DNA of 64,000 bases from Salipiger sp. H15 (GCF_040409955.1 NZ_CP123384.1:2613501-2677500), one strand, 5' to 3'; counted from the first letter of the stretch, positions 1 to 8,030 are shown. Program-made: numbers and translations. Notes: generated by a model from the sequence alone, not told the origin.

Positions 1-228
1 GCCGAACAGGCGGTTCTCGAACCCTCGGACGTGACCATGGACAGCACGCTCGAGGACCTGGGGATCGACAGCCTTGGTCTTGTCGAAAGCATCTTCGCCA
101 TCGAGGAAGCCTTCGACATCTCGGTTCCGTTCAACGCCAACGAGCCCGAACAGAGCGATTTCGACATCTCCTCGGTGTCGACCATCGTCGCCGGGATCGA
201 GAAGCTGGTGGCCGAGCAGACCGCGTGA
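1..228 (+). CDS. Acyl carrier protein, 5' end outside window (NodF-like context)
   Basis: The reading frame is open from base 1, so the gene begins upstream of the window. The visible C-terminal 75 residues carry the phosphopantetheine attachment motif GIDSLGLVE, with the modified serine encoded at 70-72. The acidic helix that follows (ESIFAIEEAFDISVPF) is typical of acyl carrier proteins. It would carry acyl intermediates in the cytoplasm for the ketosynthase that follows. Its TGA stop overlaps the GTG start of that gene (GTGA), so the two are translationally coupled. The longer acidic segment NEPEQSDFD before the last helix differs from housekeeping AcpP, so this is probably a specialised carrier and not the primary fatty acid ACP. 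The pairing resembles NodF-NodE; the lipid product is unknown. Confidence 0.85.
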   Translation, partial: AEQAVLEPSDVTMDSTLEDLGIDSLGLVESIFAIEEAFDISVPFNANEPEQSDFDISSVSTIVAGIEKLVAEQTA

Positions 229-1433
229 AACGGGTCGTCATTACGGGCGCAGGCACGATCAACGCGCTGGGGCGCGGCGTGCCTGCAACCTTCGAGGCCA
301 TGCGCGAAGGGCGCTGCGGCATCGGGGAACTGGACTTCCGGGACGTCGAGCGCCTGGCCATCCGCATCGGCGGCCAGATCAAGGGCTACGAGCCGGAAGA
401 AACCTTCAACCGCCAGCAATTGTCGCTCTATGACCGCTTCACGCAATTCGCGCTGATCGCGGCGCGCGAGGCGATCGCGCAGTCCGGGCTGGAATTCCAC
501 GGCGACATGGCCGACCGCTCGGGCGTGGTGCTGGGTACCTCCGGCGGCGGGCTGACCACGCAGGACGAGAACTACCGCTCGGTCTACGAGGAGGGCAAGA
601 ACCGCGTCCATCCCTTCGTCGTGCCGAAGCTGATGAACAACGCCGCCGCCAGCCATGTCAGCATGGAGTTCAACCTCCGCGGCCCGACCTTCACCGTCGC
701 CACCGCCTGCGCCAGTTCCAACCACGCCATGGGGCTCGCCTTCCAGATGGTCCGTTCGGGCGCGTGCCCGGCGATGATCACCGGCGGGTCGGAGTCGATG
801 CTCTGCTTCGGCGGGGTGAAGGCCTGGGAAGGGCTGCGGGTCATGTCGAAAGACGCCTGCCGCCCGTTCTCGGCCAACCGCAACGGCATGGTGCAGGGCG
901 AGGGCGCGGGGGTCTACGTCTTCGAGGAGTACGAGCACGCGCGGGCGCGCGGCGCCGAGATCCTCGCCGAGGTGGTGGGCTTTGCCATGACCTCGGACGC
1001 GGCCGACATCGTCATGCCCTCCAAGCAGGGCGCGGCACGGGCGATCTCGGGCGCGCTGCGCGACGGGCGCATCGACCGCGACGAGGTGGGCTACATCAAT
1101 GCGCACGGCACCGGCACCGCCGCCAATGACAAGACCGAATGCGCCGCCGTGGCCGACGCCATGGGGCCGCAGGCGGACCGGCTGATGATCTCCTCGACCA
1201 AGTCCATGCACGGGCACTGCATCGGCGGCACCGGCGCGGTCGAGCTGCTGGCCTGCCTCATGGCGCTGCGCGACGGGGTGATCGCGCCCACGATCAACCA
1301 CGAAGAGTTCGACCCGGAATGCGCGCTCGACGTGGTGCCGAACGAGGCGCGCGAGGCCAAGGTCTCGGTGGTGCTGTCGAACGCCTTCGCCTTCGGCGGA
1401 CTCAACGCCGTGCTGGCGCTGCGCAAGGTCTGA
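225..1433 (+). CDS. Beta-ketoacyl-ACP synthase, NodE/FabF-like
   Basis: A 402-residue condensing enzyme of the KAS II (FabF/NodE) family, which extends acyl chains on an ACP by Claisen condensation with malonyl-ACP. The catalytic triad is visible: Cys162 in TVATACASSNHA, His294 in NAHGTGTAAND and His331 in KSMHGHCIGG. The segment KAWEGLRVMSKDACRPFSA and the end SNAFAFGGLNAVLAL resemble rhizobial NodE more than housekeeping FabF; this comparison is from memory. The start is GTG at 225, chosen because it overlaps the ACP stop and gives the usual N-terminus KRVVITGAGTINALG. With the ACP it forms a dedicated two-gene unit of unknown product. It ends before a hairpin at 1448-1469. Confidence 0.88.
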   Translation: MKRVVITGAGTINALGRGVPATFEAMREGRCGIGELDFRDVERLAIRIGGQIKGYEPEETFNRQQLSLYDRFTQFALIAAREAIAQSGLEFHGDMADRSGVVLGTSGGGLTTQDENYRSVYEEGKNRVHPFVVPKLMNNAAASHVSMEFNLRGPTFTVATACASSNHAMGLAFQMVRSGACPAMITGGSESMLCFGGVKAWEGLRVMSKDACRPFSANRNGMVQGEGAGVYVFEEYEHARARGAEILAEVVGFAMTSDAADIVMPSKQGAARAISGALRDGRIDRDEVGYINAHGTGTAANDKTECAAVADAMGPQADRLMISSTKSMHGHCIGGTGAVELLACLMALRDGVIAPTINHEEFDPECALDVVPNEAREAKVSVVLSNAFAFGGLNAVLALRKV

Positions 1434-1447
1434 GCGCGCAAGCAACG

Positions 1448-1469
1448 GGCAGGGCGCCCGCGCCCTGCC
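1448..1469 (+). terminator. Hairpin after the ACP-ketosynthase pair
   Basis: Nine-base arms GGCAGGGCG (1448-1456) and CGCCCTGCC (1461-1469) enclose a four-base loop, 15 bases after the ketosynthase stop. No T tract follows, so it may only protect the 3' end of the mRNA or assist a Rho-type stop. Confidence 0.4.
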
Positions 1470-1581
1470 GCCGCGCCCCGCGGTTCCGCGCATCCCCGCG
1501 CAGATCCGGTGCGCAAATCGGCCTCCTGCTTCCCTCCCGCCGCCCCATATCCCGGGGCGAAGGCAAGGAAAGGAGACTGTC

Positions 1582-2133
1582 ATGTCCAGGAAAGTTGCCG
1601 TGCTCGTGGGCTCTCTGCGCGAGGGCTCGTACAACCGCAAGCTCGCCCATGTGCTGGCCGATCTCGCCCCCGAGGGGCTGGAGTTCGACTTCGTCGAGAT
1701 CGGCGACCTGCCGCTCTACAACCCCGACCGCGACGAGGGCACGCCGCCCGCCGCATGGACCCGCTTCCGCGCCGAAGTGAAATCCGCCGATGCCGTGCTC
1801 TTCGTGACGCCCGAGTACAACCGCGGCCTGCCCGCGGCAATGAAGAACGCGCTCGACGTCGGCTCGCGCCCCTATGGGTCCAGCGTCTGGGACGGCAAGC
1901 CCGCCGCCGTGGTCACCGGCTCGCCGGGCGGCATCGCGGGCTTCGGCGCCAACCACCAGCTGCGCCAGTCGCTGGTCTTCCTCAACGTCCACCCGATGCA
2001 GCAGCCCGAGGCCTACGTCGGCAACATCATGCAGCTGATCGGCGAGGACGGGCAGGTCACCAGCGAGGACACGAGGAAATTCCTCGGCTCGGTGATGACC
2101 GCCTTTGCCGCCTGGATCGAGAAGATCGCCTGA
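1582..2133 (+). CDS. NADPH-dependent FMN reductase (ChrR/YieF-type flavoprotein)
   Basis: A 183-residue flavodoxin-fold reductase that would reduce FMN, quinones or electrophiles with NAD(P)H in the cytoplasm. The phosphate-binding loop of the FMN site is near the N-terminus (VGSLREGSYNRK, residues 9-20), followed by the family motif VTPEYNRGLPAAMKNALD and the glycine-rich loop TGSPGGIAGFGA. Length and motif order match the NADPH_dep_FMN_red family. ATG 1582 is preceded by AAAGGAGAC, a good ribosome site. It stands alone, with a 148-base gap upstream and a bidirectional terminator shared with gap downstream. The physiological substrate cannot be told from sequence; a role against quinone stress is the usual inference. 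Confidence 0.85.
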   Translation: MSRKVAVLVGSLREGSYNRKLAHVLADLAPEGLEFDFVEIGDLPLYNPDRDEGTPPAAWTRFRAEVKSADAVLFVTPEYNRGLPAAMKNALDVGSRPYGSSVWDGKPAAVVTGSPGGIAGFGANHQLRQSLVFLNVHPMQQPEAYVGNIMQLIGEDGQVTSEDTRKFLGSVMTAFAAWIEKIA

Positions 2134-2156
2134 CATTGGCGGACGGCACAATGGAA

Positions 2157-2181
2157 AAGGGCGGCCCCAGGGGCCGCCCTT
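2157..2181. terminator. Bidirectional terminator between FMN reductase and gap
   Basis: A perfect 12-bp inverted repeat, AAGGGCGGCCCC (2157-2168) and GGGGCCGCCCTT (2170-2181). On the minus strand the stem is followed by TTTTCC, a short U tract suited to ending gap. It lies between two convergent genes and could serve both. Confidence 0.75.
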
Positions 2182-2206
2182 CGCCATTTCGGGAAATCCC
2201 GAAAGA

Positions 2207-3208
2207 TCAGTTGAGCGTGCGGCCCAGCTCGGCGGCAACGTCCGCCATGCGCGCCGAAAAGCCCCACTCGTTGTCGTACCAGGCCAGCACGCGCACGGTG
2301 CGGCCGATGACCTTGGTCTGGTCCGGCGCGAAGATCGAGCTGTGCGTCGTGTGGTTGAAGTCGATCGAGACCTTGGGTTCGGGATCGTAGGCCAGCACCG
2401 AGCCCATGCGGCCGGCGGCGGCCTCGCGGATGATCTCGTTGATGTCGGCGACGGTCACGTCCTTGCCCGCCTGGAAGGTCAGGTCCACGGCCGAGACGTT
2501 CGGCGTCGGCACGCGGATCGACGAGCCGTCGAGCTTGCCCTTGAGGTTCGGCAGCACCTCGCCGAGCGCCTTGGCGGCACCGGTCGAGGTCGGGATCATC
2601 GCCATGGCCGCGGCGCGGGCGCGGTAGAGGTCCTTGTGGCGGCGGTCGAGCGTCGGCTGGTCGCCGGTATAGCTGTGGATCGTGGTCATGATCCCGCTCT
2701 CGATGCCCACCGCCTCGTCGAGCACCTTGGCCAGCGGCGCCAGCGCGTTGGTGGTGCACGACCCGTTCGAGACCATGATGTGGCCCTTCTGCAGCTCGCG
2801 GTGGTTCACGCCGTAGACGATGGTCTTCTGCACGTTCTTCGCCGGGGCCGAGATCAGCACCGATTTCGCGCCCTGGTGGATGTGCTGGACGGCCTTCTCG
2901 CCGTCGTTGAAGTTGCCGGTGCATTCCAGCACGACGTCGCAGCCGGTCCAGTCGAGCTCGGCCATGTTGTAGGTCGACATGACCTCCATCGGGCCGCGGC
3001 CGATGTCCATGCTGGTGCCGTTCACCCGCACCTCGCCGCCGAAGCGGCCATGCACGCTGTCGTAGCGCAGCAGGTGGGCTGCGGTCTCGATCGGCCCGGT
3101 GGCGTTGATCTTCACCACCTGCACGTCGTTGCGCGCGCTCTCTGCAATATGGGCGAGGGTGCAGCGGCCAATGCGGCCGAATCCATTGATGCCGACGGTC
3201 ACGGTCAT
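2207..3208 (-). CDS. gap: Glyceraldehyde-3-phosphate dehydrogenase, probably NADP-accepting
   Basis: A 333-residue type I GAPDH that interconverts glyceraldehyde-3-phosphate and 1,3-bisphosphoglycerate. The Rossmann start GINGFGRIGR, catalytic Cys151 in SNGSCTTN and His178 in TTIHSYTGDQ are intact. The end WYDNEWGFSARM is also typical. Two cofactor positions deviate. The Asp-32 position that selects NAD is Ala36 (KINATGP), and the Leu187-Pro188 pair is Arg189-Arg190 (LDRRHKDL). In known GAPDHs, losing Asp32 and replacing Leu187-Pro188 favours NADP, so a gluconeogenic or NADPH-linked role is inferred. An AGGAGA ribosome site precedes ATG 3208. No pgk or fba lies next to it. Confidence 0.95.
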   Translation of the reverse strand: MTVTVGINGFGRIGRCTLAHIAESARNDVQVVKINATGPIETAAHLLRYDSVHGRFGGEVRVNGTSMDIGRGPMEVMSTYNMAELDWTGCDVVLECTGNFNDGEKAVQHIHQGAKSVLISAPAKNVQKTIVYGVNHRELQKGHIMVSNGSCTTNALAPLAKVLDEAVGIESGIMTTIHSYTGDQPTLDRRHKDLYRARAAAMAMIPTSTGAAKALGEVLPNLKGKLDGSSIRVPTPNVSAVDLTFQAGKDVTVADINEIIREAAAGRMGSVLAYDPEPKVSIDFNHTTHSSIFAPDQTKVIGRTVRVLAWYDNEWGFSARMADVAAELGRTLN

Positions 3209-3258
3209 GGAGCGGTCTCCTGGTCAGGATGGGGTCGTTGGGAGGGAACTTTCCTATC

Positions 3259-3286
3259 CGTATACATAGGTGTGCCGGGGCAGCAA
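3259..3286 (-). promoter_or_regulatory. Predicted gap promoter
   Basis: Read on the minus strand, TTGCTG (3286-3281) and TATACG (3264-3259) are separated by 16 bases, giving 4 of 6 matches in each box of the sigma-70 consensus. The -10 box lies inside the small inverted repeat CCTAT/ATAGG (3253-3257 and 3266-3270). About 50 bases remain to the start codon. Confidence 0.45.
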
Positions 3287-3310
3287 CGCGAAAAGGACAG
3301 GAATTGCAGT

Positions 3311-3345
3311 ATGTTAGCGATAAACCATGCTGCGGGCGCTAACAT
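3311..3345. promoter_or_regulatory. LacI-type operator pair upstream of gap
   Basis: Nine-base arms ATGTTAGCG (3311-3319) and CGCTAACAT (3337-3345) form a perfect inverted repeat with a 17-base spacer. Each arm is also half of an imperfect 14-bp palindrome of the type TGTTAGCGCTAACA (3312-3325 and 3331-3344). A near match lies before eno. LacI-family regulators of central carbon metabolism in alphaproteobacteria (CceR/PckR type) bind sites of this general shape; assigning one here is inference. The sites are 25 bases upstream of the predicted gap -35. Confidence 0.55.
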
Positions 3346-3452
3346 GGGAAGCTGATAGCGTATAAGCTTGGGCAGTGCCGCGACGGCAGGCCCAAGCCTT
3401 GCGCAATGCGCGCACCGGATTACCTTGGGGCCAGAACAGGACGGAGCAGGAC

Positions 3453-4418
3453 ATGAGCGGACTTCTCGCGCTTCTCGACGACGTGGCGGGAATCGCCAAG
3501 CTGGCGGCGGCCTCGGTCGACGACATCTCGGCCAGCGCCGCCAAGGCCGGTTCCAAGGCCGCGGGCGTGGTGATCGACGACGCGGCGGTGACGCCGAAAT
3601 ACGTGGACGGGTTCGAGGCCAAGCGCGAGCTGCCGATCATCTGGCGCATCGCCCGCGGCTCGGTGTTCAACAAGATCGTCATCCTGCTGCCGCTGGCGCT
3701 GCTGCTCTCGAGCTTCGCGCCCTGGATGATCCCGCCGCTGCTGATCGCCGGCGGCTCCTACCTCTGCTTCGAGGGTGCCGAGAAGGTGCTGCACGTGCTG
3801 CGCCCGGGCGCCCACAAGACGGCGGCCAAGGGCACCGAGACCGGCAATGCCGCGCATATCGAGGAGCAGAAGGTCAAGGGCGCGATCAAGACCGACTTCA
3901 TCCTCTCGGCCGAGATCATGACCATCGCGCTCTCGGCGATCGAGGCGCCCGAGCTCTGGGTGCGCGCCGCCGCGCTCGGCATCGTCGCCGTCGCCATCAC
4001 CGCGGGGATCTACGGCACCGTCGCGGTGATCGTGAAGATGGACGACATCGGCCTCTGGATGGCGCGCGTCGGCCGCTTCGGGGTGACCCGCTCGATCGGC
4101 CGCGGCATCGTCAAGGGCATGCCCTGGGTGATGAAGATCCTCGGCACGGTGGGCACCGTCGCGATGCTCTGGGTGGGCGGCTCGATCCTCGTGCATTCGC
4201 TGGCGCAGATGGGCTGGCACCTGCCCGAGGAAACGATCCACCACTGGGCCGAGGCCGCGACGCAGGGGCTCTCCGAGGAGCTGCGCCCCGCCGGGCTTTG
4301 GACGGTCACCGCGGTGATCGACGGCGTGCTCGGCGTGCTCTGGGGGATGATCCTCGTGCCCATCGTCACGAAGCTGATCCTGCCGCTCTTCGGGGTCAGG
4401 AAGCAGGCCGCGCACTGA
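3453..4418 (+). CDS. DUF808 (YedI-type) inner membrane protein
   Basis: A 321-residue integral membrane protein of the DUF808 family (E. coli YedI); no biochemical function is established. The N-terminus LLALLDDVAGIAKLAA, the KRELPIIWRIARGSVFNK block and the FEGAEKVLH motif are family hallmarks. Several hydrophobic segments follow: IVILLPLALLLSSFAPW, LWVRAAALGIVAVAITAG, WVMKILGTVGTVAMLWVGG and, near the end, a segment running from GVLWGMILVPIV. The ATG at 3453 was preferred over an upstream GTG at 3375 because GGAGCAGG precedes it and the family begins here. It lies between gap and tkt but on the opposite strand, so it is not co-transcribed with them. A possible -10 (TATAAG, 3361-3366) lies next to the gap operator region. 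Confidence 0.85.
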   Translation: MSGLLALLDDVAGIAKLAAASVDDISASAAKAGSKAAGVVIDDAAVTPKYVDGFEAKRELPIIWRIARGSVFNKIVILLPLALLLSSFAPWMIPPLLIAGGSYLCFEGAEKVLHVLRPGAHKTAAKGTETGNAAHIEEQKVKGAIKTDFILSAEIMTIALSAIEAPELWVRAAALGIVAVAITAGIYGTVAVIVKMDDIGLWMARVGRFGVTRSIGRGIVKGMPWVMKILGTVGTVAMLWVGGSILVHSLAQMGWHLPEETIHHWAEAATQGLSEELRPAGLWTVTAVIDGVLGVLWGMILVPIVTKLILPLFGVRKQAAH

Positions 4419-4451
4419 GCCCCGCCACCCCGCCCATCCCCCGAAAGCAGG

Positions 4452-4477
4452 AAGGGCGCCCCGCGAGAGGCGCCCTT
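4452..4477 (+). terminator. Terminator after the DUF808 gene
   Basis: Arms AAGGGCGCC (4452-4460) and GGCGCCCTT (4469-4477) with an 8-base loop are followed by the T-rich stretch CGTCATTCTTCTCTTT. It ends the plus-strand DUF808 gene and runs straight into the intergenic repeat at 4484. Confidence 0.65.
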
Positions 4478-4483
4478 CGTCAT

Positions 4484-4553
4484 TCTTCTCTTTCCAAATA
4501 CGCCGGGGGTGAGCCCGAAGGGCGAGGGGGCGGAGCCCCCTCCCGGCGCCCGG
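4484..4553 (-). repeat. Composite intergenic repeat, copy 1 (both modules)
   Basis: The TATTTGGAAAGAGAAGAA module lies on the minus strand (4484-4501). It is joined to a double-hairpin module read on the plus strand. Stem 1 is GCCC-GAA-GGGC (4513-4523). Stem 2 is GAGGGGGC-GGA-GCCCCCTC (4524-4542). It fills the gap between the DUF808 terminator and the tkt stop codon. The related copy at 53104 has the same module order. Confidence 0.75.
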
Positions 4554-4554
4554 A

Positions 4555-6573
4555 TCAGAGCAGGCCCTTGACCTTGGTGACCACGTTCTCCGCGGTGATG
4601 CCGAACTTCTCGTAGAGCACTTCCGCCGGGGCCGAGGCGCCGAAGCTGTCCATGCCGACGAAGGCCTGCTTGGCCTCGCGGCCGCGCTCGCCGAGCAGCC
4701 AGCGGTCCCAGCCGCCGAGGCGGGTGGCCGCCTCGACGCCGACGCGCACCGGACCTGCCGGCAGCACGCGCTTGCGATAGGCCTCGTCCTGCTGGGCGAA
4801 GAGCTCCATGCAGGGCATGGAGACGACGCGGGTGCCGATGCCCTCGGCCTGCAGCGCGTCGCGCGCGGCGAGGGCGATCTCGACCTCGGAGCCGGTGGCG
4901 ATGAGGATCGCCTGGCGCTTGCCCTCGGCCTCGGCGAGCACGTAGGCGCCCTTCGAGGTGAGGTTGTTGGTCTTGTGCTCGCGGCGCACGGTCGGCAGGT
5001 TCTGGCGGGTCAGCGACAGGACCGACGGCGTGGTCTTCTGCGTCAGCGCGATTTCCCAGGCTTCGGCGGTCTCGACGGTGTCGGCCGGACGGAACACCAG
5101 CGTGTTCGGCGTCGCGCGGCTGATCGCCAGGTGCTCGACCGGCTGGTGGGTCGGGCCGTCCTCGCCGAGGCCGATGGAATCGTGGGTCATCACGAAGACC
5201 GTCGGGATCTGCATCAGCGCGGCGAGGCGCATCGCGGGACGCGCGTAGTCGGTGAAGGCCATGAAGGTGCCGCCGTAGGGGCGCAGCCCGCCGTGCAGCG
5301 CCATGCCGTTCATTGCCGCCGCCATGCCGTGCTCGCGGATGCCCCAGTAGACGTAGCGGCCCTTGCGCTCGGAGACGTCGAAGACGCCGAGGTCACCGGT
5401 CTTGGTGTTGTTCGAGCCGGTGAGGTCGGCCGAGCCGCCCACGGTCTCGGGCATGATCGGGTTGACCACCTCGAGCACCATTTCCGAGCTCTTGCGGGTG
5501 GCGACCTTCGGGCCCTCGTCCGAGACCTGCTTCTTCAGCGCGCGGATCACCGCCGACAGCTTCTTCGGCGCGTCGCCGTCCTGCTGGCGGGTGAAGTCCT
5601 TCTGGCGGCTTTCCGACAGGGCGGCGAAGCGCTCTTCCCACTCGGCGCGATCGGCGGCGCCGCGGCTGCCGACCTCTTCCCACCAGGACTTGACGTCCGC
5701 GGGCACTTCGAACGGGCCGGTGGTCCAGCCCCAGACCTTCTTGGCCTCGGCGTTCTGCTCGGCGTTGGTCAGCGCGCCGTGACCCTTCGAGGTGTCCTGC
5801 GCGGCGTGGCCGAGGGCGATGTGCGTCTGGCAGGCGATCATCGTCGGCTGCGCGCTCTTCTTCGCCGCCACGATGGCCGCGTCGATCGCCTCGGGGTCAT
5901 GGCCGTCGATCTCGATGACTTCCCAGCCCGCCGAGCGGAAGCGCGTCACCTGGTCGGTGGCGTCCGAGAGCGAGACCTTGCCGTCGATGGTGATGCCGTT
6001 GTTGTCCCAGAAGACGATGAGCTTGCCCAAGCCGTAGCGGCCGGCGAGGGTGATCGCCTCCTGGCTCACGCCCTCCATCAGGCAGCCGTCGCCGGCGATG
6101 ACATAGGTGTGGTGATCCACGACCTTCTTGCCGAAGCGCGCGCGCAGGATCTCTTCACCCATGGCGAAGCCCACGGCGGTGGCGATGCCCTGGCCGAGCG
6201 GGCCGGTGGTGGTCTCGATGGCATCGGCGTGGAAGTTCTCGGGGTGGCCCGCGGTGCGCGCGCCCCACTGGCGGAAGTTCTTCACTTCCTCAAGGGTGAT
6301 CTGTTCGTCGCCGGCAAGGTAGAGCAGCGAGTAGAGCAGCATCGAGCCGTGGCCTGCCGAGAGGATGAACCGGTCGCGGTCCGCCCATTTCGGGTTCTTG
6401 GCGTCGAACTTGAGGTGCTTGGAATAGAGCACGGTCGCCACGTCGGCCATGCCGATGGGCATGCCGGAGTGGCCGGAATTCGCAGCCGCCACCGCGTCCA
6501 GCGTCAGCGCGCGGATGGCGCAGGCGCGGGTCCAGTGGTCGGGGTTCTTGGCTTTGAGTGCAGAAATGTCCAC
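4555..6573 (-). CDS. tkt: Transketolase
   Basis: A 672-residue thiamine-diphosphate enzyme that moves two-carbon units between sugar phosphates in the pentose phosphate and Calvin-type pathways. The N-terminal pyrophosphate domain shows [15 protein letters not shown] and the ThDP motif from GDGCLMEG to DNNG. The middle pyrimidine domain has the conserved [17 protein letters not shown], and the C-terminal domain begins near [20 protein letters not shown]. Length is standard for bacterial Tkt. The start codon is GTG at 6573 ([11 protein letters not shown]), with AGAGGAC upstream. It is a single gene, with no neighbouring cbb or fba genes in the window, so a housekeeping role is more likely than one in a CO2-fixation operon. 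Confidence 0.96.
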   Translation of the reverse strand: MDISALKAKNPDHWTRACAIRALTLDAVAAANSGHSGMPIGMADVATVLYSKHLKFDAKNPKWADRDRFILSAGHGSMLLYSLLYLAGDEQITLEEVKNFRQWGARTAGHPENFHADAIETTTGPLGQGIATAVGFAMGEEILRARFGKKVVDHHTYVIAGDGCLMEGVSQEAITLAGRYGLGKLIVFWDNNGITIDGKVSLSDATDQVTRFRSAGWEVIEIDGHDPEAIDAAIVAAKKSAQPTMIACQTHIALGHAAQDTSKGHGALTNAEQNAEAKKVWGWTTGPFEVPADVKSWWEEVGSRGAADRAEWEERFAALSESRQKDFTRQQDGDAPKKLSAVIRALKKQVSDEGPKVATRKSSEMVLEVVNPIMPETVGGSADLTGSNNTKTGDLGVFDVSERKGRYVYWGIREHGMAAAMNGMALHGGLRPYGGTFMAFTDYARPAMRLAALMQIPTVFVMTHDSIGLGEDGPTHQPVEHLAISRATPNTLVFRPADTVETAEAWEIALTQKTTPSVLSLTRQNLPTVRREHKTNNLTSKGAYVLAEAEGKRQAILIATGSEVEIALAARDALQAEGIGTRVVSMPCMELFAQQDEAYRKRVLPAGPVRVGVEAATRLGGWDRWLLGERGREAKQAFVGMDSFGASAPAEVLYEKFGITAENVVTKVKGLL

Positions 6574-6921
6574 GGGGCTTTGTCCTCTTGCCGGAAGCCT
6601 GTTGACCGGCTCAATAGCAGCGCTGCCGATAAGTTCAAGCTTCGCGGCCGGATCCCCGCGTAAACTGGATGAAGCAAGGGCCGTAAGGCCTTGGAACTTC
6701 TGGCGAGCATTTTCCCGGCCCGCTTGTTATCCTTGACCGGACCGGAAGGGTGTTGATTCGCCTTTCCGATCTCTTTGGTATAGGTCGGCGGGAACGGTCC
6801 GCAGACCGGCCCGCGGGGCCGGGTGCGGAGGCGGGACAGGCTGGCCGGTGCGCGGGGGATGCCCCCGGACGGACGGCCCGGACCGGTACCCGGGAAGAAG
6901 ACAGGGAACAAGGGACGCAGG
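6574..6921. other. Divergent intergenic region tkt / coiled-coil gene
   Basis: These 348 bases must hold the promoters of tkt (leftward) and of the coiled-coil-zapA pair (rightward). A weak rightward candidate is TTGATT (6753-6758) with TGGTAT (6776-6781), 17 bases apart. A leftward candidate is TTGAAC with TATTGA around a GCAGCGCTGC palindrome near 6620. The region was checked for a 6S RNA, which lies near zapA in some bacteria, but nothing convincing was seen. No tRNA is present. Confidence 0.4.
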
Positions 6922-7437
6922 ATGAGCCAGATCGACGAGTTGCACTCCAGGATCACGCGCGCGCTCGACCGCATCTCGACCGGGGTCGAGATGCTGGGCT
7001 CGGTGCCGCAGGGCGAGGGCACGGGAGATGGCGAAGCGTCGGCGCTGCGCACGGCGCTGGACGAGGAGCGCATGGCCAATGCCCAGCTCGAGGAGCGGGT
7101 CCGGCAACTGCACGCGCAGCTCGAGGGCGGCGACGACGCCTCCGGCGAGGCCGAGGCGCTGGCCGCCCGGCTCGAGGCGCAGCGCGGCGCCATGGCGGCG
7201 CTCGACGGCGAGCTGCAGCGGCTGCGCCAGGCCAATGACATGCTGATGCGCTCGCAGGCCGAGATGCGCGCGGCGCTCGAGCAGGGGCTCGGCGAGCCGC
7301 ATCTCGTCAACCAGGCCATGCTGGCCGAGCTCGAGTCGCTGCGCGCCGCGCGCGGCGCCGAGGAGGCCGAGGCACGGGCGCTGATCGCCGGGCTCGAACC
7401 GGTGCTGGCCGCCGCCACCAAGACGGAGGACATGTGA
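6922..7437 (+). CDS. Coiled-coil protein encoded directly upstream of zapA
   Basis: A 171-residue soluble protein with no family I can name. Residues 30 to 150 are heptad-rich and alanine/glutamate/leucine-rich (for example EERVRQLHAQLEG and LDGELQRLRQAND), predicting a long coiled coil. There is no signal peptide or membrane segment. ATG 6922 (MSQIDELHSRITRAL) was chosen over an in-frame upstream start at 6823 because the extra 33 residues are arginine-, proline- and glycine-rich and unlike the rest. The stop overlaps the zapA start (TGATG), so the two proteins are probably made together. A cytoskeletal or divisome role is inferred only from that coupling. Confidence 0.75.
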   Translation: MSQIDELHSRITRALDRISTGVEMLGSVPQGEGTGDGEASALRTALDEERMANAQLEERVRQLHAQLEGGDDASGEAEALAARLEAQRGAMAALDGELQRLRQANDMLMRSQAEMRAALEQGLGEPHLVNQAMLAELESLRAARGAEEAEARALIAGLEPVLAAATKTEDM

Positions 7438-7859
7438 TGTCGCAGATCGAGGTCGAGATCCTGATCGGGGGCCGCAGCTTCGAGGTGGCCTGCCAGCAGG
7501 GCGAGGAACAGTACCTGCAGGCCGCCGCCCGGATGCTGGACACCGAGGCACAGGTGCTTGTCGGCCAGATCGGCCGCATGCCCGAGGCGCGGATGCTGCT
7601 GATGTCGGGGCTCATGCTGGCGGACAAGACCGCCGGGCTCGAGGACCGGCTGCGCGAGACCGAGGACCGGCTGCGCGAGGCCGAGGAACGCATCGCCGCG
7701 ATGGGATCCGAGCTGCGGGTGCTGCGTGACGCGCCGCCGCCCGAGCCCGAGCGGGTCGAGGTGCCGGTGATCCCGCGCAGCCTGACCGAGGCCATGGCCG
7801 AGCTCGCCGCCCGCGCCGAGGCGCTGGCCGAGGCCGTGGAAGAGAAGGCCACTGGCTGA
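7437..7859 (+). CDS. zapA: Cell division protein ZapA
   Basis: ZapA binds and bundles FtsZ protofilaments at the division site. The N-terminal globular domain is recognisable (VEILIGGRSFEVACQQGEEQYLQAAARMLD), followed by a dimerising coiled coil (LEDRLRETEDRLREAEERIAAM). At 140 residues it is longer than the roughly 100-110 usual for ZapA. The extra C-terminal part holds a proline-rich linker (PPPEPERVEVP) and a second alanine/glutamate helix. ATG 7437 was preferred over GTG 7434 because it overlaps the preceding stop and gives MSQIEVEI. It is the last gene before a repeat and the terminator shared with eno. Confidence 0.85.
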   Translation: MSQIEVEILIGGRSFEVACQQGEEQYLQAAARMLDTEAQVLVGQIGRMPEARMLLMSGLMLADKTAGLEDRLRETEDRLREAEERIAAMGSELRVLRDAPPPEPERVEVPVIPRSLTEAMAELAARAEALAEAVEEKATG

Positions 7860-7880
7860 CGCAACGCGCGTTCTACCAGG

Positions 7881-7986
7881 TCCGAATATCCCGGGGGAAT
7901 CCGCGAAGCGGACGGGGGCAGAGCCCCCTCCGGGCGTTCCGCCTGCGGCGCGGCCGGAACAGGGCGTATTTGGAAAGAGAAGAAGG
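7881..7986 (+). repeat. Composite intergenic repeat, copy 2 (both modules)
   Basis: The double-hairpin module (7881-7936) contains stem 1 TCCGC-GAA-GCGGA (7900-7912) and stem 2 GGGGGC-AGA-GCCCCC (7914-7928). After 29 further bases the module GTATTTGGAAAGAGAAGAAG follows (7966-7985). It lies between zapA and the eno terminator. Compared with copy 1, stem 1 is different on both sides yet still pairs. Confidence 0.75.
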
Positions 7987-8005
7987 GGCGGGCGCGCCCA
8001 TGAAA

Positions 8006-8030
8006 AAGGGCGGGGAATTTCCCCGCCCTT
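8006..8030. terminator. Bidirectional terminator between zapA and eno
   Basis: A perfect 12-bp inverted repeat, AAGGGCGGGGAA (8006-8017) and TTCCCCGCCCTT (8019-8030). On the minus strand it is followed by TTTTT, a clear U tract for ending eno. The plus-strand side ends in CGTCATTTC, as at the gap terminator. Confidence 0.8.
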
